NCBI GenBank assembly: GCA_017354575.1 | Contig: JAFMQP010000247.1 | Coordinates: 1 to 6,295 of the forward strand | Direction of reading: 5' to 3' | Length of the DNA stretch: 6,295 nucleotides | From: Acidothermales bacterium | Lineage (GTDB): Bacteria; Actinomycetota; Actinomycetes; Streptosporangiales; WHST01 | Shown: positions 1 to 5,953 of the stretch, in pieces | Numbering within the stretch: position 1 is the stretch's first letter | How the letters are laid out: each line of letters opens with the position of its first letter | Notes under the pieces: model-generated | The model's input: only the letters and a program-made list of their open reading frames with translations | The model's database searches: none | Told to the model about the DNA's origin: nothing | Made by a program: the position numbers and the translations under genes

Positions 1-873
1 GCCGACGAGGTGTCGGCGGCCGCGGTCGCGTAACGCCGTGACCAGTGCCGTCTCCTCCCCGACGTCCGGCACCACCCGCTTCGCCGCGTCCGTGGGGGTG
101 GACGCGCGCACGTCCGCGACGAGATCCAGCAGCGGCGTGTCCTGCTCGTGCCCGACCGCGCTCACAACGGGGGTGCGGCAGGTGGCCACGGCCCGGAGCA
201 GGCCCTCGTCGGAGAACGGCAGCAGGTCCTCCAGCGACCCGCCGCCGCGCGCGACCACGATGACGTCGACCTCGGGGTCGTTGTCGAGGCGGGCGACGGC
301 GTCGGCGACGTCGGTGGCGGCGTACGGGCCCTGCACGGCGACCTGCTCGACCCGGAACCGCACGGCGGGCCACCGGCGCCTGGCGTTCTCCCGGACGTCG
401 CGTTCGGCGGCGGAGTCGCGGCCGCAGACCAGGCCGATGCGTCCGGGCAGGAACGGCGGGCGGCGCTTGCGCTCGGCCGCGAACAGGCCCTCCGAGGCGA
501 GGATCTGCCGGAGCCGCTCCAGCCGCGCGAGCAGCTCGCCGACGCCGACCGGCCGGATGTCCGTGGTCGCGAGCGAGAGCTGGCCGCGGGCGACGTACAT
601 CTCCGGCTTGCCGTGCACGACCACGCGGGCACCGTCGACCAGCGGTGGGCGTACGCCGTCGAAGACCTGCCGGGGGCAGGTGACGCGGAGCGACACCTGG
701 GCGACCGGGTCGCGCAGCGTGAGGAACACCGTGGCGGCGCCCTGCCGCCTGGACACCTCGGTGACCTGCCCGTCGACCCACACCCGCCCGAGCCGGCCCA
801 CCCACTGCGCGATGAGCTGCGCCGCGGTGCGTACCGGCACCGGGCGTTCGGGGGAGGTCTCCAGCCTGCTCAT
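1..873 (-). CDS. xseA: Exodeoxyribonuclease VII large subunit, 3' end cut by window edge
   Basis: Catalytic large subunit of exonuclease VII, which with several copies of the small subunit XseB degrades single-stranded DNA into oligonucleotides in the cytoplasm and acts in DNA repair. Read on the minus strand, 291 codons are open from ATG at 873 to the window edge. Residues about 12-107 form the N-terminal OB-fold (VWVDGQVTEVS, then a FLTLRD strand). The catalytic-domain signatures follow: PGRIGLVCGRDSAAERDV at about 143-160, ARGGGSLEDLLPFSDE at about 208-223, and SAVGHEQDTPLLDLVADVRASTPTDAA at about 238-264. The family is usually 400-450 residues, so roughly the last third, the coiled-coil region that binds XseB, lies outside. 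The start is firm because an in-frame TAG lies 15 nt upstream. No Shine-Dalgarno is visible; a TAGGCT hexamer 9 nt upstream suggests a near-leaderless transcript. xseB is the expected next gene to the left. The protein diverges from ispH. Confidence 0.95.
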   Translation of the reverse strand, partial: MSRLETSPERPVPVRTAAQLIAQWVGRLGRVWVDGQVTEVSRRQGAATVFLTLRDPVAQVSLRVTCPRQVFDGVRPPLVDGARVVVHGKPEMYVARGQLSLATTDIRPVGVGELLARLERLRQILASEGLFAAERKRRPPFLPGRIGLVCGRDSAAERDVRENARRRWPAVRFRVEQVAVQGPYAATDVADAVARLDNDPEVDVIVVARGGGSLEDLLPFSDEGLLRAVATCRTPVVSAVGHEQDTPLLDLVADVRASTPTDAAKRVVPDVGEETALVTALRDRGRRHLVG

Positions 874-882
874 CGTCGGACG

Positions 883-888
883 AGCCTA
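883..888 (-). promoter_or_regulatory. Candidate -10 hexamer of xseA (TAGGCT)
   Basis: On the minus strand TAGGCT matches the actinobacterial -10 pattern TANNNT and ends 9 nt before the ATG at 873. Transcription starting about 7 nt downstream would leave a leader of only a few bases. No convincing -35 element is seen. The TAG of the hexamer is also the in-frame stop that bounds the xseA start. Confidence 0.4.
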
Positions 889-943
889 CGCGGTGTGGCG
901 GACGCTACCCGGTCGTCCACAACCGCGGCTCGGCGCGGGTCGT

Positions 944-949
944 TAGGGT
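944..949 (+). promoter_or_regulatory. Candidate -10 hexamer of ispH (TAGGGT), leaderless spacing
   Basis: TAGGGT lies 6 nt before the GTG at 956, the spacing expected if transcription starts at the first base of the start codon. The intervening bases contain no clear Shine-Dalgarno. The TAG is in frame with ispH, so no longer reading of the gene is possible. The -35 region is not recognisable. Confidence 0.5.
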
Positions 950-955
950 GGCAGC

Positions 956-1927
956 GTGACTGGGACCAGACGGGTGCTGCTGGCGAAGCCGCGCGGCTAC
1001 TGCGCCGGCGTCGACCGCGCCGTCGTCACCGTGGAGCGTGCGCTGGAGAAGTACGGCGCGCCGGTCTACGTCCGCAAGCAGATCGTGCACAACACCCACG
1101 TCGTGAAGACGCTGGAGGCGCGCGGCGCGATCTTCGTCGACGAGGTCGACGAGGTGCCCGAGGGCTCGCTCGTGGTGTTCTCGGCACACGGCGTGGCCCC
1201 CGCCGTGCACAAGGGCGCACGGCAGCGCGAGCTGCGCACCATCGACGCGACCTGCCCGCTCGTCACCAAGGTGCACAACGAGGCGAAGCGGTTCGCCCGC
1301 GAGGACCGGCAGATCCTGCTCATCGGGCACGACGGCCACGAGGAGGTCGAGGGCACCGCGGGGGAGGCGCCGGACGACGTCATCCTCGTCGACGGGCCGG
1401 AGCATGCGCGGACGATCGAGGTCCGCGACCCGAGCCGGCTGGTGTGGCTGTCGCAGACGACGCTGTCCGTCGACGAGACCAACGAGACCGTCCGTGCGCT
1501 GAAGGAACGGTTCCCCGAGCTGGCCGACCCGCCCAGCGATGACATCTGCTACGCCACCCAGAACCGGCAGAACGCCGTCAAGGCGATCGCGCAGCGGTGC
1601 GACCTGCTGCTCGTCGTCGGCTCGCGCAACTCGTCCAACTCGGTGCGGCTGGTGGAGGTGGCGCACGCCTACGGTGCGCAGCACGCGTACCTCGTCGACA
1701 CCGCCGACGAGGCCGACCCGGCCTGGCTGCCCGAGGCAGGCGTCGTCGGCGTGACCAGCGGCGCGTCGGTACCCGAGGTCCTCGTCGACGGCATGCTCGC
1801 CTGGCTCGCCGAGCGCGGGTGGGACGACGTCGAGCAGGTCGACGCGCCGGACGAGTCCACGCTGTTCGCGCTGCCGCGCGAGCTCCGCGAGCCGCGCCGG
1901 CGCGAGCCCGCTTCGTCGCGGGACTGA
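956..1927 (+). CDS. ispH: 4-hydroxy-3-methylbut-2-enyl diphosphate reductase (IspH/LytB)
   Basis: Last enzyme of the MEP pathway: it reductively removes the hydroxyl of HMBPP to give IPP and DMAPP, using a [4Fe-4S] cluster in the cytoplasm. The protein has 323 residues, normal for the family. The three cluster cysteines are present: Cys16 in RGYCAGV, Cys100 in DATCPLV and Cys198 in ICYATQNRQ. Substrate-pocket residues are also visible: His46 (HNTH), His79 (SAHGV), His128 and Glu130 (GHDGHEEVEGT), Thr168 (SQTTL), the SSN of GSRNSSNSVRL (226-228) and Ser271 (TSGASVPE). The N-terminus begins a few residues before the first conserved block, and an in-frame TAG 12 nt upstream excludes a longer start. 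The C-terminal tail (about 300-323) is Arg/Pro-rich and probably not catalytic. The gene diverges from xseA and faces the small antitoxin-like gene across the repeat-rich gap at 1928-2024. I see no missing key residue. Confidence 0.97.
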   Translation: MTGTRRVLLAKPRGYCAGVDRAVVTVERALEKYGAPVYVRKQIVHNTHVVKTLEARGAIFVDEVDEVPEGSLVVFSAHGVAPAVHKGARQRELRTIDATCPLVTKVHNEAKRFAREDRQILLIGHDGHEEVEGTAGEAPDDVILVDGPEHARTIEVRDPSRLVWLSQTTLSVDETNETVRALKERFPELADPPSDDICYATQNRQNAVKAIAQRCDLLLVVGSRNSSNSVRLVEVAHAYGAQHAYLVDTADEADPAWLPEAGVVGVTSGASVPEVLVDGMLAWLAERGWDDVEQVDAPDESTLFALPRELREPRRREPASSRD

Positions 1928-1952
1928 CCGTCACGCGGCGGCCCGTTCAGGC

Positions 1953-2008
1953 CTTCACACGACGAACCAGGGCTACCCACGACCCGCAGGCCGTGTGAAG
2001 CCCTGGTT
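1953..2008. repeat. Two interleaved inverted repeats after ispH
   Basis: CTTCACACG at 1953-1961 is exactly complementary to CGTGTGAAG at 1992-2000. AACCAGGGCT at 1965-1974 is exactly complementary to AGCCCTGGTT at 1999-2008. The arms run A-B-A'-B', with A' and B' overlapping by two bases, so the reverse complement of the right half reads B-A while the left half reads A-B. The 3-nt link between A and B is too short to let both full helices form together, so they should be alternative folds. Possible roles are ispH termination or mRNA 3'-end protection, or a remnant of a rearranged repeat. No T-tract follows. Confidence 0.6.
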
Positions 2009-2030
2009 GATCATGAGAACATGATCAACC
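2005..2030. terminator. Perfect 11-bp hairpin between convergent genes, possible bidirectional terminator
   Basis: GGTTGATCATG at 2005-2015 pairs perfectly with CATGATCAACC at 2020-2030 around an AGAA loop (TTCT on the other strand). It lies 77 nt after the ispH stop, and the TGA of the convergent minus-strand gene (2025-2027) is inside its right arm. There is no U-tract on either side, so a classical intrinsic terminator is not proven. U-less hairpins between convergent genes are common in GC-rich actinobacteria. Its first four bases (GGTT) are also the end of the repeat arm at 1999-2008, so the two structures compete. The hairpin itself is certain from sequence; the terminator role is inferred. 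Confidence 0.55.
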
Positions 2031-2321
2031 GGTACCTGACGTGCCGGAGCCGGACCCGCCGGAGCCGTCGCCGGTGGTGCGGCCGCGTTCTGCGACCTTG
2101 CCGACGCCGTCGCTTAGCCGCTGCCTCGCCCGGTCGAGCTTGTCGCGGTAGCGGCCGCCGGTCTGCCCGTCGAGGAACCCGGTCAGCTTGCCGAGCCTGT
2201 CCTTGATGGCGTCCTCGTGCTTCGCCGTCCGCTCCGTGATGCCGTCACGCAGCTCACCGAGACCCCCGGCGACGGCGTCCGCGACCTGCCTGCCCTGCTT
2301 GCGCAGATCCTCGTCTGCCAC
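2025..2321 (-). CDS. Small helical protein, Rv0909/MT0933-type antitoxin-like, no toxin gene adjacent
   Basis: A 98-residue, charged and probably all-helical protein with no signal peptide, membrane segment or cysteine. Residues 44-72 (GKLTGFLDGQTGGRYRDKLDR and following) resemble the short conserved core of the mycobacterial Rv0909/MT0933 antitoxin family, which has a D-x-x-TGGKY-x-D-x-(V/I)DK pattern. That assignment rests on memory of the family, not a search. Residues 80-98 are a low-complexity Gly/Ser/Thr tail that is probably disordered. The start is GTG at 2321, supported by GGGAGG 5 nt upstream (2327-2332). It is last in the minus-strand set rmuC, membrane protein, this gene, 36 bp after its neighbour, so probably co-transcribed. 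In the described mycobacterial pair the toxin is a neighbouring SRPBCC-like protein, and none is present here. It may therefore be an orphan or have another role; a generic stress-type helical protein is the main alternative. Confidence 0.65.
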   Translation of the reverse strand: MADEDLRKQGRQVADAVAGGLGELRDGITERTAKHEDAIKDRLGKLTGFLDGQTGGRYRDKLDRARQRLSDGVGKVAERGRTTGDGSGGSGSGTSGTG

Positions 2322-2357
2322 AACAGCCTCCCGTCTCGGTGGCCCCCTGCCCCGAGG

Positions 2358-2771
2358 TTACCTACGACGCCGCCACATCCGGAGCCCCGCGATACCGGCG
2401 GACAGCGCGGTGCCCCCGAGCAGCCATGGCAGGCCGGACACCAGCGCGAAGGTCCAGAAGATGCGGAACGCCGTCCCGTACGCGGGCGAGCCGAGCAGCT
2501 GGACGCCGCCGGAGATCGCGATGATGAGGACGTAGCAGATCGGCGCGCCCACGAGCCCGGCGCTCAGCTGCTCGGCGCGCACCCGGCCGCCGAGCACGAG
2601 GCACCCGATGAGGAAGGCGGCGCCCGTGGTGACGCCGAAGCCCTCGCCGATCGCCCAGTCGACGATGGACGCCGCCAGCCCGAGGCCGATCACCAGGAGG
2701 AACGCGGCGTACCACGGGATGCCGCCACGGCGCGCGGGCGCGTCACGGAACGTCCCGAGCTCCCCCGCCAT
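2358..2771 (-). CDS. Four-helix membrane protein, DUF6542-like
   Basis: A 137-residue integral membrane protein of unknown function. After a short hydrophilic N-terminus (about 1-18, APARRGG) come four hydrophobic stretches at about 20-38, 46-63, 74-92 and 104-127, then a strongly basic C-terminus (RMWRRRR). The positive-inside rule would place both ends in the cytoplasm. The pattern of a basic GG-(I/V)-PW entry into the first helix, a D-x-x-x-G turn and four helices resembles the actinobacterial DUF6542 family, whose genes I recall lying near ispH, xseA and ychF; this is from memory. The start is ATG at 2771 with an excellent AGGAGG ribosome site 4 nt upstream (2776-2781). It lies 45 bp after rmuC and 36 bp before the antitoxin-like gene, so one transcript is likely. 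I see no catalytic motif, and function cannot be inferred beyond a membrane location. Confidence 0.85.
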   Translation of the reverse strand: MAGELGTFRDAPARRGGIPWYAAFLLVIGLGLAASIVDWAIGEGFGVTTGAAFLIGCLVLGGRVRAEQLSAGLVGAPICYVLIIAISGGVQLLGSPAYGTAFRIFWTFALVSGLPWLLGGTALSAGIAGLRMWRRRR

Positions 2772-2816
2772 GCGCCCTCCTCGATACCCGCCTGCGTCAG
2801 CAGGGTACGACGTCGC

Positions 2817-4277
2817 TCATCGGGCTGCCCGGTTGTCGGTGTCACCTTTGGGTGACGGCATGCCGTAACGCTCGTCGAGCTCCTCGGGGTCCTCGTCGCC
2901 GTACAACAGCGTGACCTGGCGTGCCTCGGTGGCCGACGACACGAGCTCGCCGGAGCCCAGCGGCCGCGGGGTCTCCTCGACCGGGCGGGGCGTGGGGAGG
3001 TCGCCATCGACCAGCTGGAGGTCGTGCATCCGGCGGGCGCTGACGAGCACGCGCGTCTCGAGCGAGGCAACCGTGCTGTTGTACGAGGTGACGACGCGGC
3101 CGATCGCCCGGCCCAGGCCGTCGACCTTGTCGCCGAGCTTGCCGAGCCGGTCGTAGAGCTGGCGGCCGAGGTCGAAGATGGCCCGCGCGTTGTCGGTGAG
3201 CGCCGCCTGCTGCCACGCGTAGGCGATGGTGCGCAGCATCGACACCAGCGTGGTGGGCGTCGCGATGACGACGCGCCGCGCCATCGCGTGCTCGAGCAGC
3301 TGCTGGTCGTGTTCCAGCGCGGGCGCGAGGAAAGCCTCGCCGGGCACGAACAGCACGACGAACTCCGGCGCCGGGCTGAACGCGTTCCAGTACTCCTTCG
3401 CCGCGAGCTGGTCGACGTGCCGGCGCAGCTGCCTGGCGTGGGACGCGAGCCGCTCGGTGCGCGCCTTGCCCTCGGTGGCCTCGACCGCCTCCAGGTACGC
3501 GGCGAGCGGCACCTTCGAGTCGACCACGACGCTCTTGCCGCCGGCGAGGTGCACCACGAGGTCGGGACGCTTCTGCCCGTCGTCGGTGTCGACGGTGTCC
3601 TGCCTGGTGACGTCGCAGTGCTCGGCCATGCCGGCGAGCTCGACGATCCGCTCGAGCTGCAGTTCGCCCCAGCGGCCCCTGACCTGCGGGGCGCGCAACG
3701 CGTTCGCGAGCGACGCCGTCTCGTGCCGCAGCTGCTCGCCGGTCTGCCGCACCTGGCCGACCTGCTCGGCGAGCGAGTGGTACGCGGCGACGCGGGCGCG
3801 TTCGAGCTCGCGCAGCTGCCCCTCGACCTTGGCAAGGGTCTCCTTCAGCGGCGCGACCATGTGCTCCACGGCGGCGCGCCGCTGGTCGAGCTCGCCGGAC
3901 GCCGTGGCCTGTGCCTCCTTGAACCGCTGGTCGGCGAGCTGCAGGAACGCCTTGTTGCTCTGCTCCAACGCCGCCGACGAGAGCGCGCGGAACCGCTCGG
4001 ACATGGTGCGGTCGACCAGCTCGGCCTGCTCGGCCGCGGCCCGGCGTTCGGCGTCCAGGGTCGCGCGCAGGCCGGCCACCTCGGTCTCGGCCGTGCGCGC
4101 CGCCTCGGCGGCCTTCGCCTCGGTCGCGCGGAGCCGGTCGCGCTCGGCTGCGAGTGTGGCGCGTTCCCCGTCGGCCCGCGCCTGGCGGCCGCGCTGGACG
4201 AGCACGGCGATCGCCGCGCCGGCCACCGCGCCCACGGCGACGCCGAGCACGAGGAGTACCACGCTGGTGACGTCCAT
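2817..4277 (-). CDS. rmuC: DNA recombination protein RmuC homologue
   Basis: RmuC family protein of 486 residues, linked in E. coli to limiting recombination at short inverted repeats and thought to be a nuclease-like, membrane-anchored factor. Residues about 5-27 form one hydrophobic N-terminal anchor. Residues about 33-190 are an Ala/Glu/Arg-rich coiled coil. The conserved RmuC domain spans about 195-420: RGRWGELQLERI (200-211, Glu205), KRPDLVVHL (236-244, Asp239), VVDSKVPLAAY (251-261, Asp253 and Lys255) and FVVLFVPGEAFL (306-317). The Glu...Asp...D-x-K arrangement fits the PD-(D/E)XK nuclease-like core proposed for the family. The tail after about 430 is variable and acidic. The start is ATG at 4277; an in-frame TAG at 4296-4298 excludes longer forms. 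No Shine-Dalgarno is obvious. It is the first gene of the minus-strand group and diverges from ychF. Confidence 0.95.
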   Translation of the reverse strand: MDVTSVVLLVLGVAVGAVAGAAIAVLVQRGRQARADGERATLAAERDRLRATEAKAAEAARTAETEVAGLRATLDAERRAAAEQAELVDRTMSERFRALSSAALEQSNKAFLQLADQRFKEAQATASGELDQRRAAVEHMVAPLKETLAKVEGQLRELERARVAAYHSLAEQVGQVRQTGEQLRHETASLANALRAPQVRGRWGELQLERIVELAGMAEHCDVTRQDTVDTDDGQKRPDLVVHLAGGKSVVVDSKVPLAAYLEAVEATEGKARTERLASHARQLRRHVDQLAAKEYWNAFSPAPEFVVLFVPGEAFLAPALEHDQQLLEHAMARRVVIATPTTLVSMLRTIAYAWQQAALTDNARAIFDLGRQLYDRLGKLGDKVDGLGRAIGRVVTSYNSTVASLETRVLVSARRMHDLQLVDGDLPTPRPVEETPRPLGSGELVSSATEARQVTLLYGDEDPEELDERYGMPSPKGDTDNRAAR

Positions 4278-4328
4278 CCCGTGATCGTCGCAGGCCTACC
4301 CCCGCGTGTGCAGCATGCCGCGCCGATC

Positions 4329-4337
4329 TGTGGACAA
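4329..4337 (-). promoter_or_regulatory. Perfect actinobacterial DnaA-box 9-mer (TTGTCCACA)
   Basis: The minus strand reads TTGTCCACA, the preferred DnaA box of Streptomyces and relatives. It lies in the 120-bp divergent region, 51 nt upstream of the rmuC start and 60 nt upstream of the ychF start. A single exact 9-mer is expected by chance on both strands of a window this size only about once in twenty windows. It is not part of a cluster, so it is not an origin; it could be a DnaA-titration or transcription-control site, or chance. Confidence 0.4.
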
Positions 4338-4373
4338 ACGTTCGAGCTGCCGGCGACGGCCTGGGGACCACCT

Positions 4374-4400
4374 CACGGCCCCGGTAGGTTGGGGCCCGTG
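4374..4400. repeat. Inverted repeat centred on the ychF -10 hexamer
   Basis: GGCCCC (4377-4382) and GGGGCC (4391-4396) are exact complements flanking GGTAGGTT. With C4397 bulged out, the pairing extends to CACGGCCCC (4374-4382) against the bases ending in the GTG start codon (4398-4400). The repeat encloses the candidate -10 hexamer and ends at the start codon, so it could be an operator or a start-region hairpin. GC-rich sequence makes such pairs fairly common. Confidence 0.45.
4385..4390 (+). promoter_or_regulatory. Candidate -10 hexamer of ychF (TAGGTT), leaderless spacing
   Basis: TAGGTT matches TANNNT and lies 7 nt before the GTG at 4398, with no Shine-Dalgarno between, so the mRNA probably starts at or within a base of the start codon. 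No clear -35 element is seen 16-18 nt upstream. Confidence 0.5.
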
Positions 4401-5471
4401 AGCCTGACCATCGGAATCGTCGGCCTGCCGAACGTCGGCAAGTCGACCGTCTTCAACGCCATGACGAAAGGCGACGTGCTCGCCGCGAACTACCCGTTCG
4501 CCACGATCGAGCCGAACGTCGGCGTCGTCGGCGTGCCGGACGCACGCCTCGGTGTGCTGGCCGGGATGTTCGACTCGGCGCGCGTCGTGCCCGCGACGGT
4601 CAGCTTCGTCGACATCGCCGGCCTGGTGCGGGGCGCGTCCGAGGGACAGGGCCTCGGCAACCAGTTCCTCTCGCACATCCGCGAGTCGGACGCGATCTGC
4701 CAGGTGATCCGCGTGTTCGAGGACTCCGACGTCGTCCACGTCGACGGGCGGGTGAGCCCGAAGGACGACATCGACACCATCAACACCGAGCTCGTCCTCG
4801 CCGACCTGCAGACGATCGACAGGGTACTGCCGCGGCTGGAGAAGGAGTCGCGGCTGAAGAAGGGCCTCGGCGACACCGTCGACGCCGTGCGTCGGGCGCG
4901 CGAGGTGCTGGACGCGGGGCAGACCGTGTTCGCCGCCGGCCTCGACCCGGAGCCGTTGCACGACCTGCACCTGCTCACGGCGAAACCGTTCATCTACGTG
5001 TTCAACGTCGATGACGAGGAGATGGGCGACGAGGCGGTGAAGGACGAGCTGCGCGGTCTCGTCGCGCCAGCGGAGGCGGTCTTCCTCGACGCGAAGCTCG
5101 AGCACGAGCTCACCGAGCTGCCCGAGGACGAGGCGCTCGAGCTGCTGCAGTCGGTGGGACAGCAGGAGTCCGGCCTCGCGATCCTCGCGCGCGTCGGGTT
5201 CGCGACGCTCGGCCTGCAGACGTTCCTCACGGCGGGCCCGAAGGAGGCACGCGCCTGGACCATCCGCCGCGGCGCCACCGCGCCCGAGGCAGCGGGCGTC
5301 ATCCACACCGACTTCCAGCGTGGCTTCATCAAGGCCGAGATCGTCTCGTACGACGATCTCGTCGACGCCGGCTCGATGGCCGAGGCGAAGGCACGCGGCA
5401 AGGTCCGGCTCGAGGGCAAGGACTACCTCATGCGCGACGGCGACGTGGTCGAGTTCAAGTTCAACGTCTGA
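4398..5471 (+). CDS. ychF: Redox-regulated P-loop ATPase YchF
   Basis: Universally conserved Obg-class TRAFAC NTPase that prefers ATP over GTP, associates with ribosomes and is tied to translation and oxidative-stress responses. The protein has 357 residues, close to the usual length of about 360. The P-loop GLPNVGKST is at 9-17, followed by the YchF signature NYPFATIEPNVGVV (31-44). DIAGLVRGASEGQGLGNQFL (72-91) is the G3 and switch II region; it lacks the catalytic Gln after the G3 glycine, as is usual for this hydrophobic-substituted subfamily. NVDDE (203-207) is the altered G4 motif that relaxes guanine specificity. A helical insertion spans about 130-195. The C-terminal TGS domain is at about 276-357 (AGPKEARAWTIRRG through VVEFKFNV). 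The GTG start at 4398 places the N-terminus right at the first conserved strand. The gene diverges from rmuC and converges on the reductase gene with a 14-bp gap. All key motifs are intact. Confidence 0.97.
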   Translation: MSLTIGIVGLPNVGKSTVFNAMTKGDVLAANYPFATIEPNVGVVGVPDARLGVLAGMFDSARVVPATVSFVDIAGLVRGASEGQGLGNQFLSHIRESDAICQVIRVFEDSDVVHVDGRVSPKDDIDTINTELVLADLQTIDRVLPRLEKESRLKKGLGDTVDAVRRAREVLDAGQTVFAAGLDPEPLHDLHLLTAKPFIYVFNVDDEEMGDEAVKDELRGLVAPAEAVFLDAKLEHELTELPEDEALELLQSVGQQESGLAILARVGFATLGLQTFLTAGPKEARAWTIRRGATAPEAAGVIHTDFQRGFIKAEIVSYDDLVDAGSMAEAKARGKVRLEGKDYLMRDGDVVEFKFNV

Positions 5472-5485
5472 TCCGGGGGGATGCC

Positions 5486-5935
5486 CTAGTCCAGCGGCTC
5501 GATGCGGAACACCGCGCAGTGCGGCGCGGCGGCTTCGAACGCCTCCGGTGATCTGCCCGCCACCGTGCCCGTCTTCAGGAACATCGACACGCCCCTCGGC
5601 ACCTTGACCGGGAACTCGCGCAGGATCGCTCCGCGCTGGTCTTCGGGGAGGTCGACCAGGCGGACCCGCTCCTTGCGCCGGCCCTGGGCGAGCACGCCGA
5701 TCCCGGCCGACCGCGCGTTCTGCACCCAGTCCAGTCCGCGGTGGCCAGCCACGATGTAGCGGCGACCCGCCACGTCGAACGGAGTCACCGGCGTCGAGCG
5801 TGGCGTGCCGGTCTTCCGTCCCAGCACGGTCAGGGTGATCATCGGCAGCGGGACGCCGCGGCGCTGCAGCCAGACGATCACCTTGTTCATCGCCTTGAGC
5901 CAGCGCGGCGGGAACTTCGTCGGCTTGTCCGTCAT
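5486..5935 (-). CDS. Ddn-like deazaflavin (F420)-dependent nitroreductase/quinone reductase family protein
   Basis: A 149-residue cytoplasmic protein of the family that includes mycobacterial Ddn, split-barrel enzymes that use reduced F420 to reduce quinones, nitro compounds or other activated substrates. The signature core GRKTGTPRSTPV (39-50) is followed by the barrel strand RRYIVAG (58-64), then DWVQNAR (69-75) and a typical basic strand GRRKERVRLVD. An amphipathic N-terminal segment (11-27, RWLKAMNKVIVWLQRRG) fits the membrane-associating N-terminus of Ddn-type proteins. The usual W-x-x-N-L block is shortened here. Family membership is recognised by pattern; cofactor and substrate are inferred. 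I chose ATG at 5935 because AGGAGAGG sits 5 nt upstream; the ATG at 5971 would add 12 residues encoded across that ribosome site. It is a single gene, divergent from the VOC gene and convergent with ychF. Confidence 0.85.
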   Translation of the reverse strand: MTDKPTKFPPRWLKAMNKVIVWLQRRGVPLPMITLTVLGRKTGTPRSTPVTPFDVAGRRYIVAGHRGLDWVQNARSAGIGVLAQGRRKERVRLVDLPEDQRGAILREFPVKVPRGVSMFLKTGTVAGRSPEAFEAAAPHCAVFRIEPLD

Positions 5936-5940
5936 GGGAA

Positions 5941-5948
5941 CCTCTCCT
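5941..5948 (-). promoter_or_regulatory. Strong ribosome binding site that fixes the reductase start
   Basis: AGGAGAGG on the minus strand, 5 nt before the ATG at 5935. It favours this start over the in-frame ATG at 5971, which has no comparable site. Confidence 0.75.
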
Positions 5949-5953
5949 CTGCT

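Noticed and set aside
923..938. CCGCG-N6-CGCGG inverted repeat before ispH
   Set aside because: Five-base arms of pure G/C are expected often by chance at this composition, and it has no special placement.
148..1542. Long plus-strand open frame antisense to xseA and running into ispH in another frame
   Set aside because: Its product is Arg/Ala/Gly-rich with no recognisable domain, while XseA and IspH motifs are clear in the other frames. Such shadows are expected in GC-rich DNA.
1953..2008. Pseudoknot formed by both interleaved repeats at once
   Set aside because: The link between the two 5' arms is 3 nt and A' runs directly into B', so one strand would have to cross about 17 bp with 3 nt. 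Only partial or alternative pairing is feasible.
3024..4397. Open frame continuous with ychF extending some 458 codons upstream, antisense to rmuC
   Set aside because: The YchF family begins at the GTG at 4398. The upstream translation is low-complexity and lies over a confident rmuC gene.
5299..5307. DnaA-box-like TCATCCACA within ychF
   Set aside because: It encodes part of the conserved VIHTD segment of the TGS domain, so coding constraint explains it.
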